This document shows, piece by piece, positions 1 to 7,983 of a stretch of DNA of 49,687 nucleotides. The stretch lies in IMG/VR virus record IMGVR_UViG_3300049629_001842, positions 1-49,687 of that record. One strand, 5' to 3'. Each line of letters opens with the position of its first letter. Position 1 is the first letter of the stretch. The position numbers and the translations under genes were made by a program. The stretch is from a virus. The notes under the pieces are model-generated. The model was not told where the DNA came from. It saw nothing but the letters and a program-made list of their open reading frames with translations, and made no database searches.

Positions 1-69
1 CCCCTTGCGAGGACGCAGAGGAGCGGGTTTTTCAGCGTAGGGATTGGGAGTAAATATTTTATCTAGCAT
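1..69 (-). CDS. Host protein, N-terminal fragment (runs off the window)
   Basis: A minus-strand reading frame opens at an ATG (67-69) and stays open to the window edge for 23 codons, beginning MLDKIFTPNPYAEKPAP. It lies outside the left terminal repeat of the prophage, so it should be host DNA. The fragment is proline- and arginine-rich and too short to assign to a family. No convincing ribosome binding site is visible, so the start and even the reality of the gene are uncertain. Confidence 0.3.
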   Translation of the reverse strand, partial: MLDKIFTPNPYAEKPAPLRPRKG

Positions 70-102
70 AGATTTTTGCAGTTACTGGCTCGGTAAGCTC
101 AT

Positions 103-133
103 TGTAACTTAACAAATAGATTACATCTTAATG
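103..133 (+). repeat. Left terminal inverted repeat
   Basis: TGTAACTTAACAAATAGATT followed by 11 more bases matches the reverse complement of 49539-49569 over 31 bp with one mismatch (A versus G at the 21st base). The TG start and CA end are the usual termini cut by DDE transposases of the Mu/Tn7 class. The five bases outside (CTCAT) do not match those outside the right end (GAGGC). Confidence 0.88.
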
Positions 134-183
134 CAGATAAGCTGGATCGCAGGACGCGTAAACTTGCATCAATATTATTTGAT

Positions 184-244
184 GGATTCTCACTATAAAA
201 CAATTCTGGCTGTTTTAATTGCAAATAGCTCTCAATAAAAAATT
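184..244 (+). repeat. Left-end subterminal repeats, likely transposase sites
   Basis: Two related boxes, GGATTCTCACTATAAAA (184-200) and CTCAATAAAAAATT (231-244), lie 81 and 128 bp inside the left tip. The right end carries the same motif in inverted orientation (49373-49384 and 49391-49408). Paired, unequally spaced subterminal boxes are what MuA-type transposases bind to build the transpososome. The assignment rests on position and similarity only. Confidence 0.5.
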
Positions 245-257
245 AGTAGTTGAGAAA

Positions 258-330
258 ATCAGTATCAAGTTAGCCCAAAATAGTATCAACTTCCTAAACG
301 GTATCAGAATATACAGTTTAGGAATATAGA
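258..330 (+). repeat. AGTATCA-led hairpin units, left end
   Basis: Two AGTATCAA boxes (261 and 282) are present. The second runs into a hairpin with perfect 9-bp arms TTCCTAAAC and GTTTAGGAA. The same box-plus-hairpin design occurs four times at 47561-47735 near the right end, and a lone box lies at 49461. Function unknown; it could be an end-specific protein site or a structured RNA. Confidence 0.5.
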
Positions 331-348
331 ATATGCGCCCATTTAAAA

Positions 349-364
349 TGACAAAATTTTGCCA
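349..364. repeat. Dispersed 16-bp palindrome, copy 1
   Basis: TGACAAAATTTTGCCA is a near-perfect copy of the TGGCAAAATTTTGCCA family (see the copy at 33544). It lies in the left-end noncoding region upstream of the tape measure gene. Confidence 0.6.
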
Positions 365-368
365 GTAA

Positions 369-444
369 AAATTTCCCCTGATTTTTGTTCCAGATAGTCT
401 TTTAAATAAAAGTATTGTTTAAACAATGAAATCAGGGGAAATTT
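369..444 (+). promoter_or_regulatory. Large inverted repeat upstream of the tape measure gene
   Basis: Perfect 16-bp arms AAATTTCCCCTGATTT (369-384) and its complement (429-444) enclose 44 bp that contain a second palindrome, ATTGTTTAAACAAT (414-427). The arm sequence CCCCTGATTTT also stands upstream of the tail tube gene (7549-7567) and the Mor-like gene (36895-36917), in each case reading toward the gene. This suggests a shared regulator of late or middle promoters. Confidence 0.5.
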
Positions 445-508
445 CACAACAAGACTAAACTCCAGAAACAATCAAAGCTGAGATCGTGCATTTGTCTTTC
501 AAAACCTA

Positions 509-3500
509 ATGACAACAAATTTAGGGACGCTAGTTTTAAAGCTTGAGGCTGACATTACCAAGCTTCAGAGCCGACTTGATGAAGCGGAACGGTTGGCTAA
601 ACAATCAGGTAGGCAAATGGGGGTGTCGATTAAAGACGGCATCCTCTTGGGTATTGGCAGTCAAATCGGTTCTCAAATTAGTCGGTTAATTACGACTCCG
701 ATAAATATTGCTACGCGTAGTATTCGTGGATTTATTGATCAAGCTTTTCAAAAAGGACAAAGCTTTGAACAATTTGAAGCTTCTTTAAAAACAATACTTG
801 GAGATGCTGGGAAAGCTAAAAAATTAATTGGTGAGTTGGCAGAGTTTGCCAGAACGACCCCTTTCGAGCTGCCAGAATTACAAGCCGCTACTCGATCGCT
901 GCTTTCCTACGGCTTCGAATCCGAAAAATTAATTGATACACTTAAGCGAGTTGGTGATGTAAGCTCGGCTCTTTCTCTGAATATCAATGAATTAGCTGTA
1001 ATTTACGGAAAGGGTCGCGTCGCAGGTCGTCTTTATCAAGGGGATATAAACGAACTCACTGGTCGGGGAATCCCGATCATTCAAGAATTCGCCAAACAAT
1101 TTCAAGTGACTGATGCTGAGGTCAGGAGATTAACCGAAACAGGTAGAATCGGCTTTCCTCAATTGGAAAAAGCCTTTATTAGCTTGACCTCCGAAGGTGG
1201 CAAATTTTTTGACCAGATGAAGAACCAGTCCCAGACCGTGGCTGGTCAGCTGTCTAATTTTAACGATCAATTTACAGGCGCACAGGTCGCTTTATTTAAC
1301 GCGCTTAAGCCCGCAATTGTCACAACGATTGACAGCGTTAGTCAAATCGTTGGCAAGGTTGCCAATACTAAGGGATTATTTGATGATGTCAGTAAAATCG
1401 CTAAAGATTTTTCAGATACTCTCAAAGAAAATCCCGAATTGATTGAATCAGCTGCCAAGTCGATTCAGGGCGCAATGGTTCAAGGATTGAAATCGGCTAC
1501 TGGATTAGCTCAGGAATTTGCAACTTTTCTTAAGGAAAATCCTGATTCGCTTGCTAAAACAATTGAATTAATGACAGTTTTTCTTCAACTGTTAGCTAAA
1601 GCCACCGTTCTTGCCGCTCAACTAACCCAGACAACTATTCAAGGATATCAGAATTTAGGTATTTTAACGGGATTGCTGCAGCCTGAAGCGGTGTTGGCGG
1701 CAGAAAAAGGAATCGATCCTGTCCAATTACAAGCACGGGTTGACGCTCTAAAAAAAATCGGGCCTAGTGCTGTTGGTAAAAACGAGACCACAGTTACCGA
1801 AGGGGATTTTATTCGTGAAGCTGCCAACCAGCTAGATAAAGAAAAAAGGAGAGCAAAACAGATAGCGAATGCTATGGCTGAAGGTCGCAGTCCAGATCAG
1901 CTTGATTTTGTCTTGCCAGAGGAAGCGACTCAAGAGGACTTTCGGGAAGCGGCGCGAAAAGGCAGAAAAATAGGACTTCCCCCCGAACCTGAAAAAAAAG
2001 AAAAGAAGGAAGAAGAAAAAAAAGCTCCTAAAAAACCTGACGCTGTTGATCCAACTTCTGCGTTAGATAAACAAGTGACTAAAGCGATCGAATTAGAATT
2101 AAAACGAAATCTTGAAGTCACAAAATTAGTTCAAAAAGGCATTCTATCTCACCAACAAGCTGAAGTTGAAAAACTCAAAGCTACCGAACAGAGAATCAAG
2201 GTCGAAATATCGGCTGAGACTGAAAAACTGAAAGGGCTCAAAGGACCAGAGCTTGATACAGCCAAGCAAGAATTAATCCAAAAACAAATCTCTTTATTAG
2301 AGACACAAATGCGGATTGAAAAAACACTTGGAGAAATCGTTACCGCACGACGAGAAAAAGAATTGCAATTTTTACGGCAAAAAATAGAAAATGAACAGCA
2401 AAAAATAGAAAATGAACAGCAAAAAATAGAAAATGAACAGCAAAAGCTTACACTTCTAGACCGTGAAATATCGGCTATTGACTTTCTTAACGCAGGTTTA
2501 GAGCGGCAAAAAAGCTTAAGAGAGGCGATTACAGAGTTAGAGCTTTCTCTCTTAGGATCTGTAGAAAACGATCTTGATATACAACTAGACAACCTTGAAA
2601 GAGCGAAGAAATTAGCGCAAGATTTAGTCTCTGGCAACCTTTCTCCCAAAGAAGCCAGCGTTGTGAAAAATGACTTAAAATCGATCGGCTTAAGTCCCAA
2701 CATCAGTGAACTAGGGGTTGTTCAAAAAATCGCCGAAATTGCCCAACAGCGACGACAAATTGAGCAGGAGACCCTAGAAAAACAACAAGAACTCGCCCGC
2801 AAAAATTTAGACTTTGAGCGGCAACGACTGGAATTATCCAAACAACGAGCCGCGATCGAATCTCAACAAGCGATCGAATCCGCCAAACTGCAATCCTTGC
2901 AAACTGGCAATCAAGCAAAACAGGATGAACTATCGGCTAGGAAAAATTTAATAGACGCTCAATCCGCCTTTAATGCCGCCAAAACACCAGAAGAAAAAGC
3001 ACTCACGCAGGATCAGCTTAATCTTGCAAGCCAAGAAATTGCCTTAGCCCGTGAAAAATTTGAATTAGCAAAAGCCTCCGCACAACTAGAAATAGAGCAA
3101 GCGGAAAAAAACAAACAGAACACCTTCGCTGATCTGCAAGCCCAAGAACAAAAACTTGCTATCCAAAAAGAGCAATTAAAGCTATCGCAAGAATCCGAAC
3201 GTAATCGGTTTGACGACAGGCAAAGAGATGAAGGCTTTGACCAGCAAAGAGAAATCGCCCGCGCTCGTAATCCTCAAAAGCCTTCTCAGTCTTCTCAGCC
3301 TTCGGGTCAACCTCAGTCGCAACCTCAATGGCAATGGTTTAAACCCACCCTTAACTTAGCTAACCCAATAGCAACTTTATCTCGACCTTTGTCTCGACCT
3401 TTATCGGCTCCTGGCAATATCGTTGACGGATTAAACCAGCCCAATAGGGTTTCCGACATGATTAATCGATCAGTTCCCCCCGTCCCTCCAAACCTTTCTA

Positions 3501-3715
3501 CCCCTCTACTGCCCGCTTTTTCTCTAGATTTAAATCGAGTTACTACTAAGCTCGATCAAATCATCAATCTACTCAAGCGCCCGCCTTTAATCCAAAACAA
3601 CACCTTTAACCAATCTTCTGGCAATGGCTCTAATGATACCGATTTATTGCGTCGGCTTAGAAACCAAAACCTAGAAGACCTAAAGACAATTGCTGACCAA
3701 ATCTCTTTATTTTAA
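509..3715 (+). CDS. Phage tail tape measure protein
   Basis: At 1068 residues this is the longest gene and sets tail length. Residues about 80-240 carry the conserved tape-measure N-terminal domain (EQFEASLKTILGDAGKAKK, then FARTTPFELPELQAATRSL). Residues about 500-920 are a long charged E/K/Q-rich coiled coil, including an exact 3 x 21-bp repeat encoding EQQKIEN heptads. The C-terminal 150 residues are proline- and asparagine-rich. A hydrophobic segment near 355-380 fits the membrane-interacting part of tape measures. It is unusual in lying on the plus strand next to the left end, opposite to the tail tube and chaperone genes. No strong Shine-Dalgarno precedes the ATG. Confidence 0.9.
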   Translation: MTTNLGTLVLKLEADITKLQSRLDEAERLAKQSGRQMGVSIKDGILLGIGSQIGSQISRLITTPINIATRSIRGFIDQAFQKGQSFEQFEASLKTILGDAGKAKKLIGELAEFARTTPFELPELQAATRSLLSYGFESEKLIDTLKRVGDVSSALSLNINELAVIYGKGRVAGRLYQGDINELTGRGIPIIQEFAKQFQVTDAEVRRLTETGRIGFPQLEKAFISLTSEGGKFFDQMKNQSQTVAGQLSNFNDQFTGAQVALFNALKPAIVTTIDSVSQIVGKVANTKGLFDDVSKIAKDFSDTLKENPELIESAAKSIQGAMVQGLKSATGLAQEFATFLKENPDSLAKTIELMTVFLQLLAKATVLAAQLTQTTIQGYQNLGILTGLLQPEAVLAAEKGIDPVQLQARVDALKKIGPSAVGKNETTVTEGDFIREAANQLDKEKRRAKQIANAMAEGRSPDQLDFVLPEEATQEDFREAARKGRKIGLPPEPEKKEKKEEEKKAPKKPDAVDPTSALDKQVTKAIELELKRNLEVTKLVQKGILSHQQAEVEKLKATEQRIKVEISAETEKLKGLKGPELDTAKQELIQKQISLLETQMRIEKTLGEIVTARREKELQFLRQKIENEQQKIENEQQKIENEQQKLTLLDREISAIDFLNAGLERQKSLREAITELELSLLGSVENDLDIQLDNLERAKKLAQDLVSGNLSPKEASVVKNDLKSIGLSPNISELGVVQKIAEIAQQRRQIEQETLEKQQELARKNLDFERQRLELSKQRAAIESQQAIESAKLQSLQTGNQAKQDELSARKNLIDAQSAFNAAKTPEEKALTQDQLNLASQEIALAREKFELAKASAQLEIEQAEKNKQNTFADLQAQEQKLAIQKEQLKLSQESERNRFDDRQRDEGFDQQREIARARNPQKPSQSSQPSGQPQSQPQWQWFKPTLNLANPIATLSRPLSRPLSAPGNIVDGLNQPNRVSDMINRSVPPVPPNLSTPLLPAFSLDLNRVTTKLDQIINLLKRPPLIQNNTFNQSSGNGSNDTDLLRRLRNQNLEDLKTIADQISLF
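2378..2440 (+). repeat. 3 x 21-bp exact tandem repeat in the tape measure gene
   Basis: The unit starting CAAAAAATAGAAAATGAACA is repeated three times without change and encodes the heptad QKIENEQ. Exact heptad-length duplication in a coiled coil can lengthen or shorten the tape measure, and therefore the tail, in steps. Confidence 0.85.
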
Positions 3716-3718
3716 AAA

Positions 3719-3904
3719 ATGAAAAATCTTCAAAATACAGCCAAGGAAATTTCAGCAATTCTTAATAAGAAATTGCCAACCATCGAAATAATCGAAAGTA
3801 GTTCGGCTCAGGGAAAAAGTGTCGCCAAACTTAAGCTAGGCTCTCAAATTCGTTATCTGCCCTTGATTGATGAACCAACTTTAAATTCTATCTCTATTCG
3901 TTAA
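3719..3904 (+). CDS. Small protein after the tape measure, unknown
   Basis: 61 residues starting MKNLQNTAKEISAIL, three bases after the tape measure stop, so probably co-translated with it. The stop overlaps by four bases the stop of the minus-strand gene at 3901, a convergent arrangement. It has one predicted helix followed by a short beta-like segment (KSVAKLKLGSQIRYLPL). No family recognised; a small tail accessory protein is the simplest guess. It contains one TCGGCT site (3803). Confidence 0.6.
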   Translation: MKNLQNTAKEISAILNKKLPTIEIIESSSAQGKSVAKLKLGSQIRYLPLIDEPTLNSISIR

Positions 3905-5847
3905 TTTAATCGGGCATACCCACTTAAGGGCCCGATAAAACTTATTTTAGTAGTATTTATTGACACTTGTTCAACTTGTCCTTCTATTTGAATTCCATCG
4001 TGCTTAAAAGCTTGAATCTGGGGAAAAAAACCCAGTCCATGGTTTATTATCCAAGTTGATTCGGCTGTCGTCTGATTATGCTGAAATCCGCCTCCACCCT
4101 GTGAAAACAAAGAAAATTCTGTCAATCCCCCTGCGTGGGTAATCGCTGTTAGTTTGATGTTAGGACTTGGATAAAAATAAGCAACTGCCACCTCTATCTG
4201 TCCTGATAAATTTCCGGTGCCGCTAGAGATTGAAGTGGCAATTGAATTGTAGTTCCAAAAATTAAAAGCAGAGGACGGCGAACTAGGCAAACTGGAAACC
4301 ACAGTAGTATCCAGTGTATCCATAATTAAAAAAGTCACCGATTGCCCGGATATAATTATCGGCTGATTGCGACGATAAATTACTCCCCCAATCCGAAAAT
4401 AAACTCGCAATTGTGGGCAGTTGAATTGAGCCGCCATTCCTGCAATTACATCGGGATAATTAGCCCTTATCGCAGAGGGAAAGCTCAAAGCCACTTGAAG
4501 AGCTTGCCCTTGACTTAAGCTAATAGGGGCAGACCAATTGCTTGCTTCCGCTTCTCCTGATTGAGTAGAAATTGTGGCTCGTACAGCTTCCGAAGCTAGT
4601 GGCTCCGAACGAACAACACAAGCCCCGCCTAAAGCGCCAGAGATACAGACTTTCTGTCCAGATGTATCGGCTACCAGCCCTAAAAAGAAAGTTTCTGGAG
4701 CCAAAAAAGGCGTTATATGATTTTTAATTTGCGCTATCCCGCTACCTCGCTTAAATCCAAGAGTATTTGGTAGAATTCGGCACTTATCCCCCCCGGTTAC
4801 AGCCTCTCCAAAAAAGCTCCCAAAAGGATTGAAAATTCCCACTTGCCGGCGAATAAAAGGATAAGTGCTAATCACACTATCTTCTGAAATCACATCAAGC
4901 AACTCGGCTAAATTAAAAACAAAACTAATCTCTATAGCGATTCCATATCCTCGCGCAACTTCTTCCGATAAAGCAAAAATATAATCCCCAGAATTACTAA
5001 AAACACTCCCTGATTCAGGAAGATTAGTTAAAATTCCAGTAGAACGGCGTACTTTTCCTAAAACTTTGATTCGGACTTTTTCTGCAAATATGACAGTCGG
5101 CTGCTCATTTAATTGAACAGACAATCCGATCAAAGTTCCTATTGGCAAGCTTGACCCGCCATCCTCTTCTAAGCCATTGATCAGCCAATATCTGACCGGG
5201 GTTGAAAGACTTCCATCACCGCTATAGGGCGACGGCAAAATCACCTCTAGATTATTGGTTTGCGCCGCTCGATCGCACCCCCCCTCCGAAGTGGTAGAAG
5301 CAAGGAAAGTAGTAGCCCTAAGTGTTTGTACCCAATATCCCGTTCCCGCTTGCAGAATTCCTTCTATCGCTTCGCTATCCCATTTGTAAAAATCGGCTCC
5401 CACTTGCCTTACCATCCCATTAACCCTAGTCGTCGGGAGCGACGCTAGATTATTCACCGATGGGGCCAACAATAGCAACTCCGTGGCGGCTAACGTAATA
5501 GTTGCCGGAAGCATTCGATCCGTTATTTGATTGCTATTTTTTGCCCGCCATTCGGCTATTTGCCGCGCTTGCTGTGGTGTCGTCACACTGGCACTGGCAC
5601 TGAGGATATAGGCAAAAATATCCTCTCCCGACTGCCTAGCACTTTCATTAATCGTCGCTACAATTTGCTGGCCTGTCGTCCATGTCACCGTTTTCCCTAC
5701 GCTTAAAAGATTGCGACCCGCCCGGTTGCGAGCTTGTAAAAAAAATGTTAACGTCCCGCCCGTGTTTGTCGTTCCCCCACTACTGGCCGCCACAGACCAA
5801 TCATCTTCTCCCAATTGGGTCCGTACCGACCCATACAAAGCTGTCAT
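3901..5847 (-). CDS. Large tail-tip or fibre protein with a WxxxHGLG terminal domain
   Basis: 648 residues, beta-rich, low in charge and high in Ser/Thr/Gly. The last ~55 residues (TWIINHGLGFFPQIQAFKHD then ISFIGPLSGYARLN) match the short terminal domain common in phage fibre and baseplate proteins, which starts W-x-(I/V)-x-H-x-L-G and ends in a G-x-A-x-(L/V)-N motif. The start abuts the stop of the upstream tail gene (TAA 5848-5850, ATG 5845-5847), so the two are translationally coupled. A role in the distal tail or receptor binding is inferred from the domain and from lying last in the tail operon. Confidence 0.6.
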   Translation of the reverse strand: MTALYGSVRTQLGEDDWSVAASSGGTTNTGGTLTFFLQARNRAGRNLLSVGKTVTWTTGQQIVATINESARQSGEDIFAYILSASASVTTPQQARQIAEWRAKNSNQITDRMLPATITLAATELLLLAPSVNNLASLPTTRVNGMVRQVGADFYKWDSEAIEGILQAGTGYWVQTLRATTFLASTTSEGGCDRAAQTNNLEVILPSPYSGDGSLSTPVRYWLINGLEEDGGSSLPIGTLIGLSVQLNEQPTVIFAEKVRIKVLGKVRRSTGILTNLPESGSVFSNSGDYIFALSEEVARGYGIAIEISFVFNLAELLDVISEDSVISTYPFIRRQVGIFNPFGSFFGEAVTGGDKCRILPNTLGFKRGSGIAQIKNHITPFLAPETFFLGLVADTSGQKVCISGALGGACVVRSEPLASEAVRATISTQSGEAEASNWSAPISLSQGQALQVALSFPSAIRANYPDVIAGMAAQFNCPQLRVYFRIGGVIYRRNQPIIISGQSVTFLIMDTLDTTVVSSLPSSPSSAFNFWNYNSIATSISSGTGNLSGQIEVAVAYFYPSPNIKLTAITHAGGLTEFSLFSQGGGGFQHNQTTAESTWIINHGLGFFPQIQAFKHDGIQIEGQVEQVSINTTKISFIGPLSGYARLN

Positions 5848-6399
5848 TTATTTTTCCCTCTCGGCTAAAATCTTAATTTCTTTCATTTCCTCTCCCAAAA
5901 CACCAATCCACTTAGGATGCAAGCTTCCTGAGCAAATCACTTTCCATATCCACGACGCTTTAGTGCTCGATAACGGAATCTTTGCCTGACTTTCCTCGAC
6001 AAAAGGCAAGTATCTCTCGATTGAAACCACTGACTCTCCCACTTTGGAATTAAAATAATCAGTACAGAAGATTGCAAACGGGCGGGAGTGTAAATTTCTT
6101 TCCTCTTTTTCAAGTTCCCACGCTTTTTCCCACGCATCGAAAACGAAACAAACAGGCTGTTCGCCAAATTTATCGGCTGAAAACCTCTCATCATGGCCAA
6201 TCCTCGATCTTCTTATTCTCCAGTAGAAAGAACTCCAGTCAAATTTTCCGATGCTGAGGTACTGCTCAAGTCTTTCGATATGTTCTGCGAGGGAAAGGGT
6301 CGGCTCCTCTGCTTTTTTGCCATTCTTTCCTGATCTGCAAACTCGGAAATTTGTCGGTAAAGCTCCTGATCCAGCAATAAAGTATCGGTAGTATCCCAA
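5848..6399 (-). CDS. Tail assembly chaperone, -1 frame extension (GT-type part)
   Basis: This open frame overlaps the 3' end of the upstream chaperone gene by 187 bases in the -1 frame. Its first ~30 codons have no good start or ribosome site, and it is most likely expressed only as a frameshift fusion. Slippage at A AAA AAG (6318-6312) joins chaperone residue 174 to KAEEPTLSLAEHIERLEQYL and onward, giving a fusion of about 328 residues. This is the arrangement of lambda G/GT and of most long-tailed phages, and it sits just downstream of the tail tube as expected. The extension probably contacts the tape measure. Confidence 0.7.
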   Translation of the reverse strand: MGYYRYFIAGSGALPTNFRVCRSGKNGKKAEEPTLSLAEHIERLEQYLSIGKFDWSSFYWRIRRSRIGHDERFSADKFGEQPVCFVFDAWEKAWELEKEERNLHSRPFAIFCTDYFNSKVGESVVSIERYLPFVEESQAKIPLSSTKASWIWKVICSGSLHPKWIGVLGEEMKEIKILAEREK

Positions 6400-6833
6400 T
6401 CAGGAATTCCTAAATAATTCCTTCGCAAAATTTCCCACGATGCCAAAATTTTGCCATCGGCATTAAAAGCATCTGGATTAATTGCCCGGTGGCGAATAAT
6501 CGTCGTTACCTCCTGTAGTCGGCTTTTTGCCCCTAAATCAGCTTGGATTTGTAATACCTCTTCAATTTCTGATACATACTTACTTGAAATTAGGGAATTA
6601 GCCAGAGGATTATCTAAAATCCCCGCCGCTTCTTCTCGGCTAATATTTTCCTCAGTACATATCTTCTGTAGTATCTTCAGAAGCCTAAGCTGAACCTGAG
6701 AGGTTTCGAGCAACTCGGAATCGATCGCCGCTTGCTCCTGAACCATAATGTATCCAAGTTTGAGTAAACGGAAGGGTCCGTCAATCGTTTCAAAAATAGT
6801 AAAATCAATCGGCTGTTTGCTGAATGGAAGCAT
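6213..6833 (-). CDS. Tail assembly chaperone (G-type, zero frame)
   Basis: 206 residues, mostly helical (for example VQLRLLKILQKICTEENISR and NPLANSLISSKYVSEIEEVL). The last ~32 residues after the slippery heptamer are low-complexity serine-rich, as expected where the sequence is also constrained by an overlapping frame. It lies between the tail tube and tail-tip genes. Such chaperones coat the tape measure during tail assembly and are absent from the virion. The start overlaps the preceding 87-residue gene by 29 bases; an internal ATG at residue 30 (MVQEQAAIDSELL) is an alternative. Confidence 0.7.
   Translation of the reverse strand: MLPFSKQPIDFTIFETIDGPFRLLKLGYIMVQEQAAIDSELLETSQVQLRLLKILQKICTEENISREEAAGILDNPLANSLISSKYVSEIEEVLQIQADLGAKSRLQEVTTIIRHRAINPDAFNADGKILASWEILRRNYLGIPDWDTTDTLLLDQELYRQISEFADQERMAKKQRSRPFPSQNISKDLSSTSASENLTGVLSTGE
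6312..6318 (-). other. Programmed -1 frameshift slippery site A AAA AAG
   Basis: On the coding (minus) strand the phasing is GCA AAA AAG, i.e. a canonical X XXY YYZ heptamer, identical to the E. coli dnaX slippery site. A purine-rich AGGAAAG about 8-15 nt upstream could act as the stimulating Shine-Dalgarno-like element. Sliding back one base enters the 5848-6399 frame exactly. Confidence 0.75.
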
Positions 6834-7068
6834 AATTTAACTCCAAATTGAATACCCGAGAAAGCCCCCCTAGCCCTAAAGCTTCGGGGGGTAACCTTAC
6901 TTTGTAGGAGGTTTTTTCGTCTGTTAATATTATCTCTGATTTTTCTATCCCTTTTTCAAAAAAAGCTAAAATAGCAAAAAGGTGAGAATCGAAAATCTCG
7001 ACTCCCACCAGTGCCACCAAATTTTCCGCATCCGACAAGTGATTAAGTGATTGTTTCGGAGAGATCAT
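6805..7068 (-). CDS. Small tail-region protein, unknown
   Basis: 87 residues starting MISPKQSLNHLSDAENLVAL. It overlaps the end of the tail tube gene by 26 bases and the start of the chaperone gene by 29 bases, so it is embedded in a tightly packed tail operon. It has a compact alpha/beta look (LVALVGVEIFDSHLFAILAF, then a beta-like KTSYKVRLPPEAL). Its position suggests a tail assembly or completion factor. No family recognised. Confidence 0.6.
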   Translation of the reverse strand: MISPKQSLNHLSDAENLVALVGVEIFDSHLFAILAFFEKGIEKSEIILTDEKTSYKVRLPPEALGLGGLSRVFNLELNYASIQQTAD

Positions 7069-7507
7069 AAATTTTTCCTAGTACACCAAAAGTCCACGAA
7101 ATTCGCATCGGCGCATCGACTTCGCGGGGGGTTGACTCTCCTTTGACTGTAGCAAACCCCTTGACCCCACTATCGTCCTGATCCTCAAACTCAAAATAAA
7201 CAACGGCATCATCACCAAGTCCCTTTAATGCCGTTTTGATAATTGCCAGGCCCGGATTAGTGCCATTAATCTCGAAAGCCGAACAGCTAATCTGCCATCG
7301 GCGATTGTTAATCAATTCATCCGTTCCCTCATTATCGAAAGTATTAAAATCGATAGAAGATTCTTGTCCCTGGGTGTTAAAAGAATCCATGCCGTAAATA
7401 TTCGACAAAACCGTAGGAACTATTAGTTGTCCCCCCGTTCCAATTCCAGGCACTCCAACTTTAAGAGTAGCTGTTCGGGTAATCTTATAATCTGCTCTTG
7501 TCGGCAT
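7043..7507 (-). CDS. Major tail tube protein (probable)
   Basis: 154 residues, beta-rich, with the general look of tail tube proteins: an N-terminal strand (ITRTATLKVGVPG), a long loop naming a flexible region, then EDQDDSGVKGFATVKGEST near the C-terminus. It is directly followed by the tail assembly chaperone pair, the most conserved neighbour of tail tubes. The start has an AGGTAAG ribosome site. It appears to be the first gene of a transcript, with a CCCCCTGATTTT regulatory box about 42 bp upstream. Confidence 0.6.
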   Translation of the reverse strand: MPTRADYKITRTATLKVGVPGIGTGGQLIVPTVLSNIYGMDSFNTQGQESSIDFNTFDNEGTDELINNRRWQISCSAFEINGTNPGLAIIKTALKGLGDDAVVYFEFEDQDDSGVKGFATVKGESTPREVDAPMRISWTFGVLGKIYDLSETIT

Positions 7508-7548
7508 ATCTTACCTAAATAAATCTATTCAAGCGATTAAATTTACAC

Positions 7549-7567
7549 AAAATCAGGGGGAAAAATT
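7549..7567 (-). promoter_or_regulatory. CCCCCTGATTTT box upstream of the tail tube gene
   Basis: On the coding strand AATTTTTCCCCCTGATTTT lies about 42 bp before the tail tube ATG. The same box is about 41 bp before the Mor-like gene (36895-36917) and in both arms of the inverted repeat before the tape measure gene. It is a candidate activator site for co-regulated phage promoters. Confidence 0.45.
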
Positions 7568-7569
7568 CC

Positions 7570-7971
7570 TCACAGCACTACTCGGCTAAACCCATCGGGA
7601 ATCTCAATTTTAGCCTGTTCTTCTGCCAAATCCGACCCTGGGATACTGGACGCTTTCGCATCAGGAAACAAGGTCAAAATAATCTCGATCGCCTCTGTTA
7701 ACGTTCGGCTTTTATCATGCTGAATTAGCCGCACCGTATAGGTTCCAGTGCGGGCAACTTCCCCAAAAAGCCTAATTTGCTTAATTTGCGGATTTTTCTG
7801 GATCAAAAGCTCCAATCCCGTTACTTTGCGATCGTTTGCCAATTGCGGCGGCCAACAGTGAACCGCCGGTACAGTCACTGTTCCCGATCCCGTTCGCAAG
7901 GTATAAGTGCCTAGTAAATCGGCTAACTCCTCCTCTAGAGTATCCCTCAAATCTTCCCACCAAGCGCTCAT
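7570..7971 (-). CDS. Tail terminator / completion protein (probable)
   Basis: 133 residues: MSAWWEDLRDTLEEELADLLG, a short beta segment, then LLIQKNPQIKQIRLFGEVARTGTYTVRLIQHD and DLAEEQAKIEIPDGFSRVVL. The pattern of an N-terminal helix and a beta sheet with a basic strand resembles tail terminator proteins of Mu-like and lambda-like phages (gp37/gpU type). Its place just before the tail tube gene in the transcript supports this. Moderate confidence. Confidence 0.45.
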   Translation of the reverse strand: MSAWWEDLRDTLEEELADLLGTYTLRTGSGTVTVPAVHCWPPQLANDRKVTGLELLIQKNPQIKQIRLFGEVARTGTYTVRLIQHDKSRTLTEAIEIILTLFPDAKASSIPGSDLAEEQAKIEIPDGFSRVVL

Positions 7972-7983
7972 AAATTTAACCTC

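Noticed and set aside
2149-2703. 184-codon minus-strand frame inside the tape measure gene
   Set aside because: It mirrors the A-rich coiled-coil region (Phe/Ser/Cys-rich translation) and has no ribosome site; the opposite strand encodes a clear tape measure protein.
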